From Podarcis raffonei (lineage: Eukaryota > Chordata > Lepidosauria > Squamata > Lacertidae): a DNA stretch of 64,000 nucleotides. The position numbers were made by a program, and so were the translations under genes. The stretch is taken from the NCBI RefSeq assembly GCF_027172205.1, contig NC_070607.1, positions 20,064,069 to 20,128,068 of the forward strand, read 5' to 3'. A model generated the notes under the pieces. It worked only from the letters and a program-made list of their open reading frames with translations, made no database searches and had not been told where the DNA came from. Each line of letters starts with the position of its first letter. Within the stretch, counting starts at the first letter, position 1. This document shows positions 33,095-45,563 of this stretch, one piece after another.

Positions 33095-36000
33095 TTTTTG
33101 AACACTGTCATTTCTGTAAAGCAAATAAAGTTACTTTTTCGTTAGTTAATTATTTTGAATACTCCACTGAGGAAAAATGCAGGATTCATTCAGGGATCTA
33201 GTGGCTCTGATACATTTCAGTAGTACCTGTTGATTGCTGTAATTCAGCAGAGTAAGTTGGTTTACTGGCTCTGTCCTAACATAATGTTAGATTGGTTTTA
33301 ATTGACAATCAATGGCTTTTTGCATACACTAGAAGATTTTCTTGTCGGTTTTAAAAGAAATACTTGCATTACCGTGTGCTAGAAAAGGTTCTGAAGATGA
33401 GTTCCAGAGGTGTATTTTCAACCTGGCTCCTTCAAAATGAATGTGTGTCTGGTGTAAAGCAGTTTAAGTTGGACATGCACTGTTAGGGCCTGACAAATTA
33501 CTTGCTTTGCCTAAACTTAGAACATCTTGAATCCAAGTCAAATACTCCTTTCACTTAAATGTAAATATCCACCCCCATGTTTGGTAGACACACTGCCACA
33601 CATCTTTACGACTTGGGGACGTCACAACTTGCAATCTGCATTCAGCAAAGGTGTGGAATTCAAACTTTGTACCATCAAGAAACTTCTTTTCCACATTGAT
33701 CTGCCTTTTATGTTGATGTATTGCACAGATTCTGTGGTACATTTTAAAAGAGTATTGTCTTTTGTTTTTAATCTACTTTAAAATTATAATAAATAGCAAT
33801 ACTTATGATTAGAAATATATATAAGAAAAGTATCTGCATGTATAATAGGTTAATTATGAAATGCTAAATAAAATATCAATGCCATGAATATTTATAACAA
33901 CCCAAGTAACCTTTTTTTTATGTAACATGTGGAAGCAACTAGAGGTCAACTCTTGGATTAGATGAAGTGCCAACAAGCACCTAGCTTATTGCTCCATGCA
34001 TTGCTTCTAGTAAAATTATACAATTTTATTAAGTGCCTAAAGAAGGCAAAGCTATGCACTACAGTAGAATTTATTGTCGAGCATCTTGGTGTTTGGATGG
34101 ATAGGGTTCCTGGAAGAACACCTCAAGGCAAACAGTTAATGAGCAGAGTAAATGTATTTTGTTGGACAACTGTCATGGAGACAAATGCATGGTTGACAGG
34201 CAAATCTTGCCACCTCATTCCAGCCTAACTGTAAACTTCACTACCTTATCATACAAAAAGCAACCAGTCTAGTAAATCATGTTTTCAGAACCATTTTGTA
34301 TTCTATTTGCTCCTCTATAGGCAAAGGCCATGCCGATATAAATGTTACTCATAGGGCCCAGATTGGCAGCGCTGTGATAGCTGCACAAGTATGTGTGTGA
34401 TATTGGCCTATCTTGAGTGAGGCAGGACTTAACTTTGTCTTTTATTGAGATGCATCTCTTACCTTGTCATCATCATCTAACCATGTAGCACTAGTATCAA
34501 GGTGACATGATGCTTGCAATTACTTTGCTCCTGTGCCACTTGAGCATTAAGTTGTCCTTTCCTCAAAGCTAGAATTTGCCCCACAGCGAAAAGTATGCAC
34601 CTCCTGATGTCATGTCTGATTTTGTTCCAAGAGGCTAGAAAAGTCATCACGCTTGTAAGCGCTTGGGTGGTCTTGTATCCTTTTTTTTTTTTTTAATAGG
34701 CTCCCTTTCAGCAGATCGGCTTTCTGCTTGTCACTTCAAATCAGGATTTTAATGTATCTTATTTAAAAATCATTCAGCACTACAAGTAATTGGGCGATAG
34801 TCTGGAAATGAATATCGTTATTGCTCTAAAACAGAGTTGGGCAGATGACAGTTTTGGAGAATCTGCTTTGTTTTTGCTGGAACCTACCAATGGTACTAGG
34901 TGCAGAATCCATACACTTAAAATTCCACTCATCAGAACCATGAATTATTTCTGTGAGTTGCCCAGAAGTGACCTATATAAATATATACGGCTGTGGAGAC
35001 AATTGTAAACAGAGGGAAGTTAAATGCAGGAAGTACCGGTATATGACCTATTTTACCCATGACCATTCACAAAGAATGTGTAAGTGATGGCACAAAAATC
35101 CTAATTAACGCATGCAGTGTGATAAAAAACGTTTAACCTAATTCAAGTCACAGTTGATAGAATTAAATTGTTGGATAAATTGCACTTCAGCAGCTCTCCT
35201 TAGAAGTTCCGCTGTTTGAGAAAGGCCGCCTTAAGGTCTGTGGCAGTGTCTCTTGGGATGCTGTTTTCTGAATATTGCCATTTCTGTTGTGAGATTTGTA
35301 TTTTATGTAGGGAGTGGGCTGTTTGTCTCATTTGCCAGCAGATAGTAGCATGTAACAGTGGGAAATTGAGCAGATGAATAAATCATTGATATTGTCATTA
35401 ACATTATTAGGATCTATAATAGCATTGCTGAGGAGATAGATTTGGGGAGAAAACTTGGATATATTGCAGGGCCTGATGCTTGTGTTTGTGCCTCTTTTCT
35501 GTGGCCTATTGTTGCTGGTGGGTAGCTATTTTAGGTTAGATGGGTGTCTGTAAGCAAGGACTGACCCCAAGACCTGTAAGAGGGAAGTTCCATTGTCCAA
35601 GATGGGTTGTACAGCCTTGGTGATGATTTGTGCTTGTTTATTCGGGAGCTTTTTCTTCTACATCCGTCTTGTAGATTATTCCTGGATATCAATCTGACTT
35701 TGTGGATCTCTGGTGTGCCACTGCCTTTGCAGAAACTTGCCTCTTTCTGTTACATCGATTCAGCAACTAAACTAGACTATCCTATAGCTTTATTCTTCTT
35801 TGTTCTATCGCTACCTTACCTCCCATCCTTCTGCAAGTTAACTATGTTGATGTTGCCCACTGGGGGATATCATAATAAAAAAGAGCTATGTACTTACAGA
35901 ATTTGTGCACTTTAAGCACCAGCCAAAAAATAAATAAAAATGTTTGTCCCTATGTGTACTTAGGGTGGTTCTGTTGTCTTTCCCCCTCCCTCTGGAATTC

Positions 36001-36330
36001 CTTGAGGGCTTTTCAAAGCTAAATATATATTTCATTTCCATATGAACCAGCAGTGGCAGCCTTGTCCTTGAACAACTGCCTGAGGTTAGTAGTCAGCTGA
36101 GTAAGGTAAATAAATTGAAACCCCACGCAAAACCAAGTTCAACTGGAAAGGTGTGTGTTGCACTCAGGTAAGCAGCAGGTTTGCAGGCTGGAAAGGCTTC
36201 CTCCTGGGCATTCTCCTGGATTTGTAGGTGTGCGTCTTCTCAGTTGTAGATGATAAAGCAGCTCTTCCTCCTTCTGGAAAAAGATACCTCCCACACACCT
36301 CTTCTGAACCAGACTACTATAATGTGGTGT
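33095..36330. other. Intronic stretch without recognised repeats
   Basis: This is about 3.2 kb of intron 1 in which I see no clear transposon or exon, only a T-run near 34680. In a window this rich in repeats it is a candidate for conserved noncoding DNA, though absence of recognised repeats is not evidence of function. Confidence 0.35.
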
Positions 36331-36717
36331 GATAGGGCTCACTTTGCAAAAAGTGGCTGTGGTGATGGGAGCTGGAGGAGACCAACAACATCTAGAGGGC
36401 CATATGTTTGAATGTTGAATGTGTAAGTGTAAGTGTATGTCTAGGGTCAATGGATAAAATAAACACCATTAGCTGTACTGCTGGATAAGTGTTTAATGGT
36501 TACTGTATTTACATTTGTCTAAAAACTATGAAGAAATTGTTTGTTTTTTATTTTAAAAATCTAGGAAAAAAACCTGGACAACTAAGACCCCCCTTTTTTC
36601 CCTTTTGAAGGCTTGCTTCCATCTATAAATATCCTGGAAATTAATGCTTTACCTATTTGCTGAATGATTTGGATGGTTTGTAGTTATTCATCAGCTGGGA
36701 GTACTTGCTCCCATATA

Positions 36718-36959
36718 CAGTGGTACCTCGGGTTACATACGCTTCAGGTTACATACGCTTCAGATTACAGACTCCACTAACCCAGAAATAGTACCTCAGG
36801 TTAAGAACTTTGCTTCAGGATGAGAACAGAAATTGTGCTCTGGCGGCGTGGCAGCAGCATGAGGCCCCATTAGCTAAAGTGGTGCTTCAGGTTAAGAACA
36901 GTTTCAGGTTAAGAATGGACCTCCGGAACAAATTAAGTACTTAACCCGAGGTACCACTG
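36718..36959. mobile_element. Tigger-like MITE, family 1
   Basis: The ends start CAGTGGTACCTCGGGTTA with TA at 36716-36717 and 36960-36961. It is close in sequence to the copy at 4332 and in the same orientation, with an extra partial repeat of the 'tacgcttcaggttaca' unit near the left end. Confidence 0.87.
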
Positions 36960-38064
36960 TAGTAGATCTGCCATGGAATCAAGATAAATTGAGAGGCTTT
37001 GCTGTCAGTGTCATTGTGGAACCTTTACTGAGTGAGCACAAGAAATTGGACCTTTTTGTGGTGGTGCAACCCTGGATACTCTCTTGATTGAACTTCATTA
37101 GGCTTCCTCTTGTGTTTCTTCCATCAAAACTCAGTGCCGTATTTTGACAGGCTATTAATATGCAACACTTAGTTTTATGGTTGCCAAGTACAATTATTAT
37201 TATTAGTCTTGCTGCTGTTAAGGTTTGTTGTTGTTTGTTATAGTGTTGGTTGTATTATGTCTGCTGTAGCTTTTAGAAATTGTTGTATTTTTAGGATCAT
37301 ATCGTACTGCTTTATGGTTCTGCTGAGTACTGCTCTGTGTATATTTAGTAGCATCAAAGGATTTTAATTATTGGTTAAATTGAGAAGCAAGGGATCTTTC
37401 TTAAACCTTCATTTTTCTTGCTAGTAACTTGGGGCAGAGATCTAGAGATCTGTATTGTATCTTGCACTTGGGAATATTTTGTTCTATATAGAGCCAGAGG
37501 TTCAAGATAAGCTCTTGGCACCAGTGCTTCAGGAGTGCCACTTACCGGTGAGGTAAGGACAGAACAGAGGTGGGGTTGCCTGTGTCTCATCTTACTTGCC
37601 TGTGCCGAAAGAAATAAGCAGCAGAGCTGTCCAACTTTGCCTGCTTTGTGTAGTATGGGCTGCTCCCAGGGGAAACCTCTGTTTCTACCGCAGAATCTTC
37701 AGAGCGACATAAAACTGGGCTGTGTTTCTATAATCAAGACTTCAGCCTCTTTGTGGTAAATGCTTTCTGAAACTGGAACATAAATTACTTCCTGATGCTA
37801 TCTCTCCTCCATCTTAAAGTCATTCCTACTAACTTCAGTTGATAATCTTACCAACGTTATACTTATGGCAAGCCAGTATGTGCACAGATAGCTAGTTAAA
37901 ACTGCTCATTAGCTTTACTGCCTGACTTCATAGCCCTTTGGGATAGCAGAGAAGCAAGCAGAACATTAATTTACCAAATTTAGTATCGGGTTCCTCGTTA
38001 CTGGCTTATTGTAAACTTGAGGTGGGAGCCCCATGCTTCTTGTTCACAACTGCTACATGCTATA

Positions 38065-38065
38065 T

Positions 38066-38109
<44 letters not shown>

Positions 38110-38110
38110 T
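38065..38110. repeat. (TCTA)n microsatellite
   Basis: About eleven tetranucleotide units lie immediately left of a Tigger-like MITE. Confidence 0.9.
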
Positions 38111-38116
38111 TCTTTA

Positions 38117-38342
38117 CAGTGGTACCTCGGGTTAAGAACTTAATTTGTTCTGGAGGTCTGTTCTTAACCTGAAACTGTTCTTAACCTGAAGTACCACTTT
38201 AGCTAATGGGGCCTCCTGCTGCCGCTGCGCCGCTGCTGCACGATTTCTGTTCTCATCCTGAAGAAAAGTTCTTAACCCAAGGTAATATTTCTGGGTTAGC
38301 AGAGTCTGTAACCTGAAGTGTATGTAACCCGAGGTACCACTG
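38117..38342. mobile_element. Tigger-like MITE, family 1 (opposite orientation)
   Basis: It has the same ends as the copies at 4332 and 36718, but the asymmetric interior reads in reverse ('tagctaatggggcctcctgc'). TA flanks it at 38115-38116 and 38343-38344. Confidence 0.87.
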
Positions 38343-38589
38343 TATTTATTATATGCTGCTTAAAGCTAAAACCCACAGTGCATATCCATGGTACTTATGC
38401 AAGTGGAAATAGGTTAGCTAGAATTCCTAAGTGTGCACTGTTCATTTTCATGACCCAAGACGTCCTCTTTTTATCTGTATCTTTAGAAGCTGTTTGAGGC
38501 ATGTCCACTGGAGCTTCAAATTATTTTCTTAATGCCAGATTGCAGTCTACTTCTGAAGTATCCCTCAGTTTTAAAAAATACGATACTGT

Positions 38590-38870
38590 AGAGCTAACAA
38601 AGGAAAGGAAAACTAAGTGATCAAGACTCGAAGCATCTTTTGTGCAATGAAAATCTAAAAGATGTTGAGACGCTAGAAAAAAGATAGTTGTGGGTGAGGG
38701 AGTGAATGAGAAGAGAGAGAAGCATGTCTCTCCTAAAGGACTAGGATATGGTTTGGTTGGTCATCTAATTAAATTGATAGGCAGGAGGTACAGGACAGAC
38801 CAAAGGAAGCACTTCTCCATACCAAATCGATTTACCAGAGATTGGCAAATTTTCTATCTAGGTTTGCCAG
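38590..38870 (+). repeat. CR1-like LINE 3' fragment
   Basis: The segment 'ggtacaggacagaccaaagg' followed by 'aagcacttctccataccaaa' resembles the CR1 3' region, as does the similar segment near 24985-25030. It is diverged. Confidence 0.45.
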
Positions 38871-40017
38871 GGTAAGTGTCCCCACCCCTCCCTCTGGTGA
38901 GCGTGGTGAACCTCAACCCAGAAGCTGGAGAAGGAATGGGTTATCATCTCCTGGTAGCTCTGTGCACTTGGAAATGCACTACAACAACCCACAGCTCTCT
39001 TTTTCAGCTTGAAGCTGAGGAAAGGGTGGAGGTGTTTCACAGTAGTTTTCCTGTGTTTGGGATAAACTCGAAAGGCCTCAGAAGCACTGAAAATGTGGGA
39101 GTGTTGCTTTATTTCCTTTGCAGCTCCAAGCTCAAGAGTAATGCTGGAGTGTTGTTTTGTTGTGCTGCCCCAGTTCAGTGTGATTGGAGGAGTGATCTTC
39201 TTCCTGAACCATTAGGAAGAAGGCTGGGCCTTGTCTACTGCTAACGTGCTGGGAATCCTTACAAAGTGCCAAAATGTTCCTCACAGTTTTCCCCAGCCTC
39301 TGCTTTTTACATGAGCGTGATAGATGAGTACACACAGCTGCACCATCACATCTAGTTATCCCTTAGGAGTGCTATCTGCTATAAGGATTTGGATTCACAT
39401 GGTTTCTGAGCTGCAGCGGTTAGGTATTCACTCCATCAACTTATACTAAGATCAGAGCAGACTTACCGTTTCCCAAATGTCGTTATGCTTAACTCAACTG
39501 GACAGACTCAGCTATACAAACCTAATTCATAGCTCCAAATTTATGAATGAGCGACATAACATGAATGTGTGTTTTTTAAATTCAAAATTCATTGTTGAAA
39601 GAAAGCTACAGTAGAAATGTTTTTATGCCCAGTGTTCCTAGACAGTATGAAGCCTGCACTAGGAAGAAATGAAGGTCATTAAGTAATTTGGACAGTGTAT
39701 TCTTCTGTATAAACTAGCATTCTCATTTTTATTTTATTTTTTAAGATTACCCCCAAAAATAAGTTTCTTTTTAGTGCAAATCTGTAGTCACTTGTGATTT
39801 GGTTACCTTTGAACTTTTGTTAATCTATATGATGCATAAGACTCTCCCAAACTAACAGATTGCCAAGGACAGAATGTCATATTCCCGCCATGGATATGGG
39901 AGACACATTTTCAGGAACTCTACAAGGTGGGATGGCGGGAGAGGCCAAATCACTCAAAACATAGCAAACCTCCCAAAGTGGGGCCCTGTAACAAGGACAG
40001 AGATTGAGAGCCTCGTA

Positions 40018-40373
40018 AAGAGGTAAAGGACCCCTGACCGTTAAGTCCAGTTGCAAACGACTCTGGTTGCGGTGCTCATCTCGCTTTACTGGCCAAGGGA
40101 GCCGGTGTTTGTCCACAGACACTTTTTCCGGCTCATGTGGCCAGCATGACTAAGCCACTTCTGGCGAAACCAGAGCAGTGCACAGAAACGCCGTTTACCT
40201 TCTTGCCGGAGCGGTACCTATTTATCTACTTGCACTTTGATGTGCTTTCAAACTACTAGGTTGGCAGGAGCTGGGACTGAGCAGCGGGAGCTCACCCCAT
40301 CATGGGGATTTGAACCGCCGACCTTCTGATTGGCAAGCCCAAGGCTCAGTGGTTTAGACCACAGCGCCACCCA
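40018..40373 (-). repeat. Sauria SINE inserted in a LINE
   Basis: This is a full-length copy on the minus strand. The flanking duplication AGAGCCTCGTA (40007-40017) and AGAACCTGGTA (40374-40384) differs at two positions, so the insertion is older than the copies with perfect duplications. The host LINE reading (ESLV/VAQL) resumes directly after it. Confidence 0.88.
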
Positions 40374-41322
40374 AGAACCTGGTAGCTCAACTGAAACAGG
40401 GGAAAGCACAGGTCATTAAAAACAACCTGCATTTCTGGGCCCCTAGCCTAGCCTCACTTTACACATGTATTGATACTTATCAATGTATTCCCAAAGACTG
40501 GGGACTTTCAGTCATTGTCCCAATATACAAAAAAGACAAGAAAGAGGATCCCGCAAACTGTAGACCAACCAATCTCCTTAACACAATAAGTAAACTGTAT
40601 GTAAGACATCTACAACAGAAATTCCAAGATTGGCTGGAACTAGAAAGTATACTTGCAGAGAAGCCCGCTCAACTATCAACTAATGTTTTGTTCTTCAATG
40701 CCTAATAGAAAAGTACTCATCTAATAGCACTGTCTCAGTCTATGTGGCCTTAATTGACTTCAGAGCAGCCTTGGACTCTATATCCAGAATTAAGCTATGG
40801 GAGACCTCCACACTAGACAGACGCCTGCTATACTTAATACGCACACTACATGAAGAGACCTCGTTAAAAATACGATGTAACTCTCAGGGCCATCTATCTA
40901 ATGCAATTGAAACCAAGAAAGGTATCAAGCTAGGGTGCATATTGGCCCCATTTTTATTCAATTTCTATATAAATGATATGGTACCCCTCTACCACAATAT
41001 GAACTTCAAGCCTCCGAAACTAGCAGGAAAGCATATCCCTGTGCTGCTTTACGCAGATGACACAGCAAACCTCTCCAGAATTCCTTTAGGCCTTAAAAGA
41101 AGCATGTAAACACTGGCAGCGTACTGCAAGGAGAGCGGACTAGAACTACATTATCAGAAAACCAAAATCATGGTTTGCAAAAGGCCCAAACCTTGTCCAT
41201 GGTACATTGGTGGCCTTGCTCCCTTAACTATTAAGAACCGTTTCCAAACAACACGGAAATGTTTAGTGATAAACATAATAACTCTAGGCTTCACCCTGCA
41301 GATCCTACTTGACATGGGGTAT

Positions 41323-42000
41323 TGTGATAGGAATTTTATGGTCTTAGATATATGGTAATGTTCATAACCGCACATACATAGATCAACACAGGAAGGCCAA
41401 CCTGGAACCATTTTGATTCCTAAACTGAGCAAATGTTTTCTCTGCAAGGTCAAACTGGAAAAGCCTCCCCATTGTCTTTTCCTTCACAAATCCTGTCTTA
41501 AGAGTATGTCTCTGTTTGAATAGGGTGTGAGCCTGTGACATGGCCAGGAACTATTTATCACTACAAAAGAATGGCCAGGCTACCAAGGAAATCCAATCAA
41601 GTAACCTGCCAGACAGGAGATAAACAAGGACAAGAGAAAAACAACATTTAAATTTCTGTGATGTAGGTGGGATGTATCTGAGGGGTGGTCTTAGGTTACA
41701 CCCCTTCTGTGATGTATGCATAATGTTTCTGGGGGTGGTCTTGATCTAGAGGATGGGAATTTCAAAAGTCTTTATAAGCCCTTGCACAGCATTTTTGTGG
41801 GTCCTCCTCCTTTCCTGCGAGTGAGGGGAGCACCCTGTTGCAACAGATCAATAAAGATCAAGCTTGCTAGCTGCTTTGCTTCTCAATATTCTCTGGTTGG
41901 CCTCTGTTACTTTCTCCTACCAATAGGGAACCTATGTAAGGACTCTGTATGGGCTCTTGGATACCCCATAAGGGAAAAGGGCATATTTTTATTTACAACA
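41323..42000 (+). mobile_element. Solo LTR of an endogenous retrovirus (ERV1/gamma-like)
   Basis: This 678-bp sequence starts TGTGATAGG and ends TTACAACA, flanked by the 4-bp duplication GTAT (41319-41322 and 42001-42004). It has a TATA-like TTTATAAG at 41771-41778 and an AATAAA signal at 41850-41855, in the order expected of U3-R-U5 on the + strand. No internal region is present, so it is a fossil left by recombination between two LTRs. The 4-bp duplication fits gammaretrovirus-like elements. It sits inside a LINE. Confidence 0.75.
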
Positions 42001-43442
42001 GTATGAACAAGCAAAAAACAAACAAACCACCAAACAGCACCTGGAAGATACCAAATGCCAAGCAGATCTAGCCAAGTACCCGAAATTTTTAATCAGTGAA
42101 ACCAGAAGACACCTCCCAGATGCCATATATAACCAACCTTAAAATTCCAAAACAGTGAAGGGCTTTCACTCTGGTCCACTGCCAGGCCCTCCCTTCAGCC
42201 ATTCAGGAAGGCTGCTTTAGGAAGACATCATACAAAGAGAGAAAATGCCCATGTGGCTCTGGGCAACTAGAAACAACAGAGTATGTCTTTTTTCACTGCC
42301 AATACTTATACAGATATAGGTTCATCTTGCCTGTACTATATAAATTCCCAGGTCGCACAGAACAACTTTATACCTCCCTGCTACTTCAAGATGAAAACGC
42401 AGATGTTACATACTCAGTTGCTAGATTCTGCGCTGTCATGATGGCTATTCAGTGAAGGATGGTTTGCGCCACAAATGAGGCCCAAAATGCAAGACCTGTG
42501 GCTCCATCACGCTTCCTCCCTTATAGTCGCTTTTAACTGTTTGTCCCTGTTTCTATCTTTTTTAAGTATGTTTGATACAATCACCTTTTAATTGCTAGTT
42601 TTTATTCCTTACTTGTTTTAAGTCTTAGGTGTTCATTTTATCCGTATGTTTTATCTTACGCTGCTCTGTGACCGAAATAAAGTTTGATACTCATATGATG
42701 CAAGTACAAATTCTTTTTATTACCTCAGAAGTATTAGTGAAAGTAAGCTGCTGTAGTATTAAGCCAATTAATTTTTGTATCTAAATTTTTTGGAAGCAGG
42801 GTGAATAGTCATTATAGTTCATTAATACGTATTCTGAGCCAAATCTCTGTGAATTCAAGCAACTTAATCTACAGAAATGGGATTACTTTGGAATGCGTTC
42901 TGCAGAAGAGAAAATTAAATTCAGTGGGAGTCAGGAGTCCTGTTTTTTTTTAAAAAAATAGCCGTATAAACAAGAGCACATGTTTAAAACCTCTTCAAAC
43001 CTGCTTCTATTTGAAAGTATATTTTCAGTTCTTGTGAAGGAACAAAATGGTATGGTAAAGAGAATCACAGGATAATTTAGAAAATCTAATTAGTGTAGCA
43101 AGGCAGGGCAGGAAAGATGAGACATACGTTAAAAAAAGGCTTTGACATTTTTGTTGATCTTCCTGCTTGTTGTTGGCTCTGTAACTCGCCAAGCTGTTTT
43201 TTCTCCCTATAAAGGAAGTAGCGGTTTTCTGATTTGATAGTAGAAGATAAGCAATCCATGTTCTTTCTTCAAAGCAATGTTTGTACAGTAAATCTCAACG
43301 AACTTCATTGGGGCTATGAATATTATTCTGAATCTCTTTTTAAAAACTTCAAAACTCGCATCTCCTTCAGTATGGTGATAAAGTGGCAAGTGAAAGTTCT
43401 CCTTTTCATTCTAAGTTGAGTTGGTGTTAAAATCTGAAGAAA

Positions 43443-43505
43443 AACATAGAATATTAGAAGGGATCATGAGGGTCATCTAGCCCAACCCCCTTCAATGCAG
43501 GAATC
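43443..43505 (-). repeat. CR1-tail fragment
   Basis: On the minus strand the sequence reads 'gggttgggctagatgaccct' and ends in a worn TTCTATG motif. It abuts the L2 end at 43509. Confidence 0.55.
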
Positions 43506-43508
43506 TTT

Positions 43509-43815
43509 TTGCCCAACTCTGGACTTGGTGCCAAGGGCCTTCTGGTGGTTCCCTCGCTGCAAGAACCCAAGTTGCAGGGAACCAGGCAGAGGGCCTTCTC
43601 AGTGGTGGCACCTGCCCTGTGGAACGCCCTCCCACCAGATGTCAAAGAGAAAAACAACTACCGGACTTTTAGAAGACATCTGAAAGCAGCCCTGTTTAGG
43701 GAAGCTTTTAATGTTTAATAGACTATTGTATTTTAATATTTTGTTGGAAGCCACTCAGAGTGGCTGAGGAAACCCAGCCAGATGGGCGGGGTATACATAA
43801 TATATTATTTATTTA
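43509..43815 (+). repeat. L2-type LINE 3' end
   Basis: It encodes the C-terminus of an L2-type protein, RAFSVVAPALWNALPPDVKE and then TFRRHLKAALFREAFNV, followed by a stop. The 3' untranslated part ends 'cccagccagatgggcggggt' with an ATA/TTA-rich tail at 43790-43815. The short frame is still open, so the copy is not very old. Confidence 0.85.
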
Positions 43816-44728
43816 TTTAGCTCTGGTTTGCTTAAATAGCCAACTTCAAACAATGGGCTGTGAAGCTGGCTTGTTTCTACAACACATAGTTAAGGTTAAC
43901 CATGGTTCTTGGTTCAGGTGAAACAGTAAACTGTAGTTAATCGAAAACAGAAAGTTTCAGTTCACCTTTGTAGTCTTGCCAAGAAAGCATATGACTCCCA
44001 AGTCTCACTGGGGTTCCTTGTAATTCTAAACTGCATGTTTAGTTTTGAATCTGAATTCAGACAATGAATCTGCCTGAAAGAGAAGCTTAATTCTCAGATA
44101 TGGCAGATGAGGAATAAAACCTGTATTAGGCTGTACCACATCAGACTGCAGTTTAGGGTTTACATGATTGAATGTTCCAGAATAAAAATAAAAACTATGG
44201 AATAGAAACATGAGCAAGTCAGTAAGAAGGCTTGACTGAAACCTAGGAGAAGTAGTCACCGATAACTGACTTTAACTAATCTGGTAGTATAGCTGTAATA
44301 TTAGAGTAGGCAGAAACAACACCAGTGCAATTGTATTTTATTTTTATGTAAAGCCATGCAGTTTGGAAGGTAAAAATAGTACTGTGTTCATTATCCTGTG
44401 TGCCAGAGTGGGTGGATGTGTGTATTTTTCAGTTTATTCTCACCTGCATTATCCTGAATGTTCGTGCCAGTGTATCTGGCAGCAGAGTAGGAACATGTTT
44501 TATGATGTTCCGGATTGGCACTTCGTAAGTGCCTCTTCTGCCGGCAAAGGAAATCTCAGCCACTCTCCTCGAATTACATTTCCCTACTTGTGTTTTGCAA
44601 ATGCTTGCCGAGGAATAGCTAGGGTGCTTCTGACCCGGTTGCTGATGTTTCAAGGAAATGGTTGGCATGAGTAAGTGGATAGTGAAGAGGATTTCGGGTG
44701 CTGTGTCAGTCACATACTGTATATCATA

Positions 44729-45081
44729 AGGTAAAGGTAAAGGGATCCCTGACCATTAGGTCCAGTCGTGATCAACTCTGGGGTTGCGGTGCTCATCTCG
44801 CTTTATTGGCTGAGGGAGCCAGCGTACAGCTTCCGGGTCATGTGGCCAGCATGACTAAGCCGCTTCTGGCGAACCAGAGCAGCGCACGGAAACGCCGTTT
44901 ACCTTCCTGCTGGAGCGGTACCTATTTATCTACTTGCACTTTGACGTGCTTTTGAACTGCTAGGTTGGCAGGAGCAGGGACCAAACAACGGGAGCTCATC
45001 CCGTTGTGGGGATTCGAACTGCCTACCGTCTGATCGGCAATCCTAGGCTCTGTGGTTTAACCCACAGTGCCACCCGCATCC
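44729..45081 (-). repeat. Sauria SINE
   Basis: This is a full-length copy on the minus strand with an exact 14-bp duplication TACTGTATATCATA (44715-44728 and 45082-45095). Confidence 0.93.
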
Positions 45082-45104
45082 TACTGTATATCATACATAG
45101 GGTT

Positions 45105-45285
45105 AAAACCAATCTTTGAATCAGGAAATACTGGGTTCAAATTTCTTCTTGTACAATCTCACTGGGTGGCTTTAGGCAATTATGGTGGGATAATGCTGCC
45201 GTCCGCTGCAGGGCTTACTGTCATTCTTTGGGACACTTCATACTCACTAAAGCAGTATATGAATGTTTGTTGTTATTGGATTTGC
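45105..45285 (+). repeat. Worn tRNA-derived SINE with L2-like end
   Basis: Motifs 'gggttcaaatttc' (B-box-like) and 'tctcactgggtggctttagg' match the family of the better copy at 52576-52825. Confidence 0.45.
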
Positions 45286-45444
45286 GTCTTGACCATTCCT
45301 ATAGTATAAAGAGATGACCTAAAGCATCTTCCTGTTTAGGTAGAGATCTTTAATTTGTGCAGTGAATGGTAGAGACAAATGTGGAACAAAGATGGTTGTT
45401 CTAATTTTACTCAAAGCTTGCGGCCAGGAGTTCATATAAAGACT

Positions 45445-45563
45445 AGGGCATTTTTTTTCAGCCAGAGCTCAGCTCCGGCCCCTCTCAGGTGGGTGCCATC
45501 GCCATTCTAAGAGAACAAGGGAGAAGTTCATGGTGAGCTACAGCACCTCTTTTTCTAGAAAAA
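45445..45563. repeat. Unnamed interspersed repeat, copy 2
   Basis: It starts AGGGCATTTTTTTT, runs through 'ctcaggtgggtgccatcgcc' and ends at TTTTTCTAGAAAAAG. It is homologous to 4849-4960, which is shorter at the right, and abuts a BovB fragment. Confidence 0.5.

Larger units (their letters stand above)
39880..42695 (+). mobile_element. Non-LTR retrotransposon (LINE) with two later insertions
   Basis: The pieces read, in order, FPPWIWETHFQELYKVG (about 39885-39935), IESLV then VAQLKQGKA on either side of a SINE, SVIVPIYKKDKKEDPANC (about 40510-40560), VALIDFRAALDSISRIKLW, KKGIKLGCILAPFLFNFYIN and LLYADD (40744-41070), then after a solo LTR, a C-terminal segment with KCPCGSGQLETTEYVFFHC (about 42240-42300). 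This is the reverse transcriptase and C-terminus of a non-LTR element with a YADD core. I cannot fix the clade (an R4-like or related lineage is possible). Several stops and frameshifts make it dead. It was interrupted first or second by a Sauria SINE (40018-40373) and by an LTR (41323-42000). Confidence 0.8.

Noticed and set aside
38065-38110. CRISPR-like array
   Set aside because: It is a plain tetranucleotide microsatellite; the organism is a vertebrate and no spaced repeats occur.
40744-41109. 121-codon frame with YADD as a host gene
   Set aside because: It is a fragment of a LINE reverse transcriptase with matching, broken sequence on both sides.
43509-43718. 69-codon frame as a small host protein
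   Set aside because: It matches the conserved C-terminus of L2-type LINE proteins and is followed by an L2 3' end.
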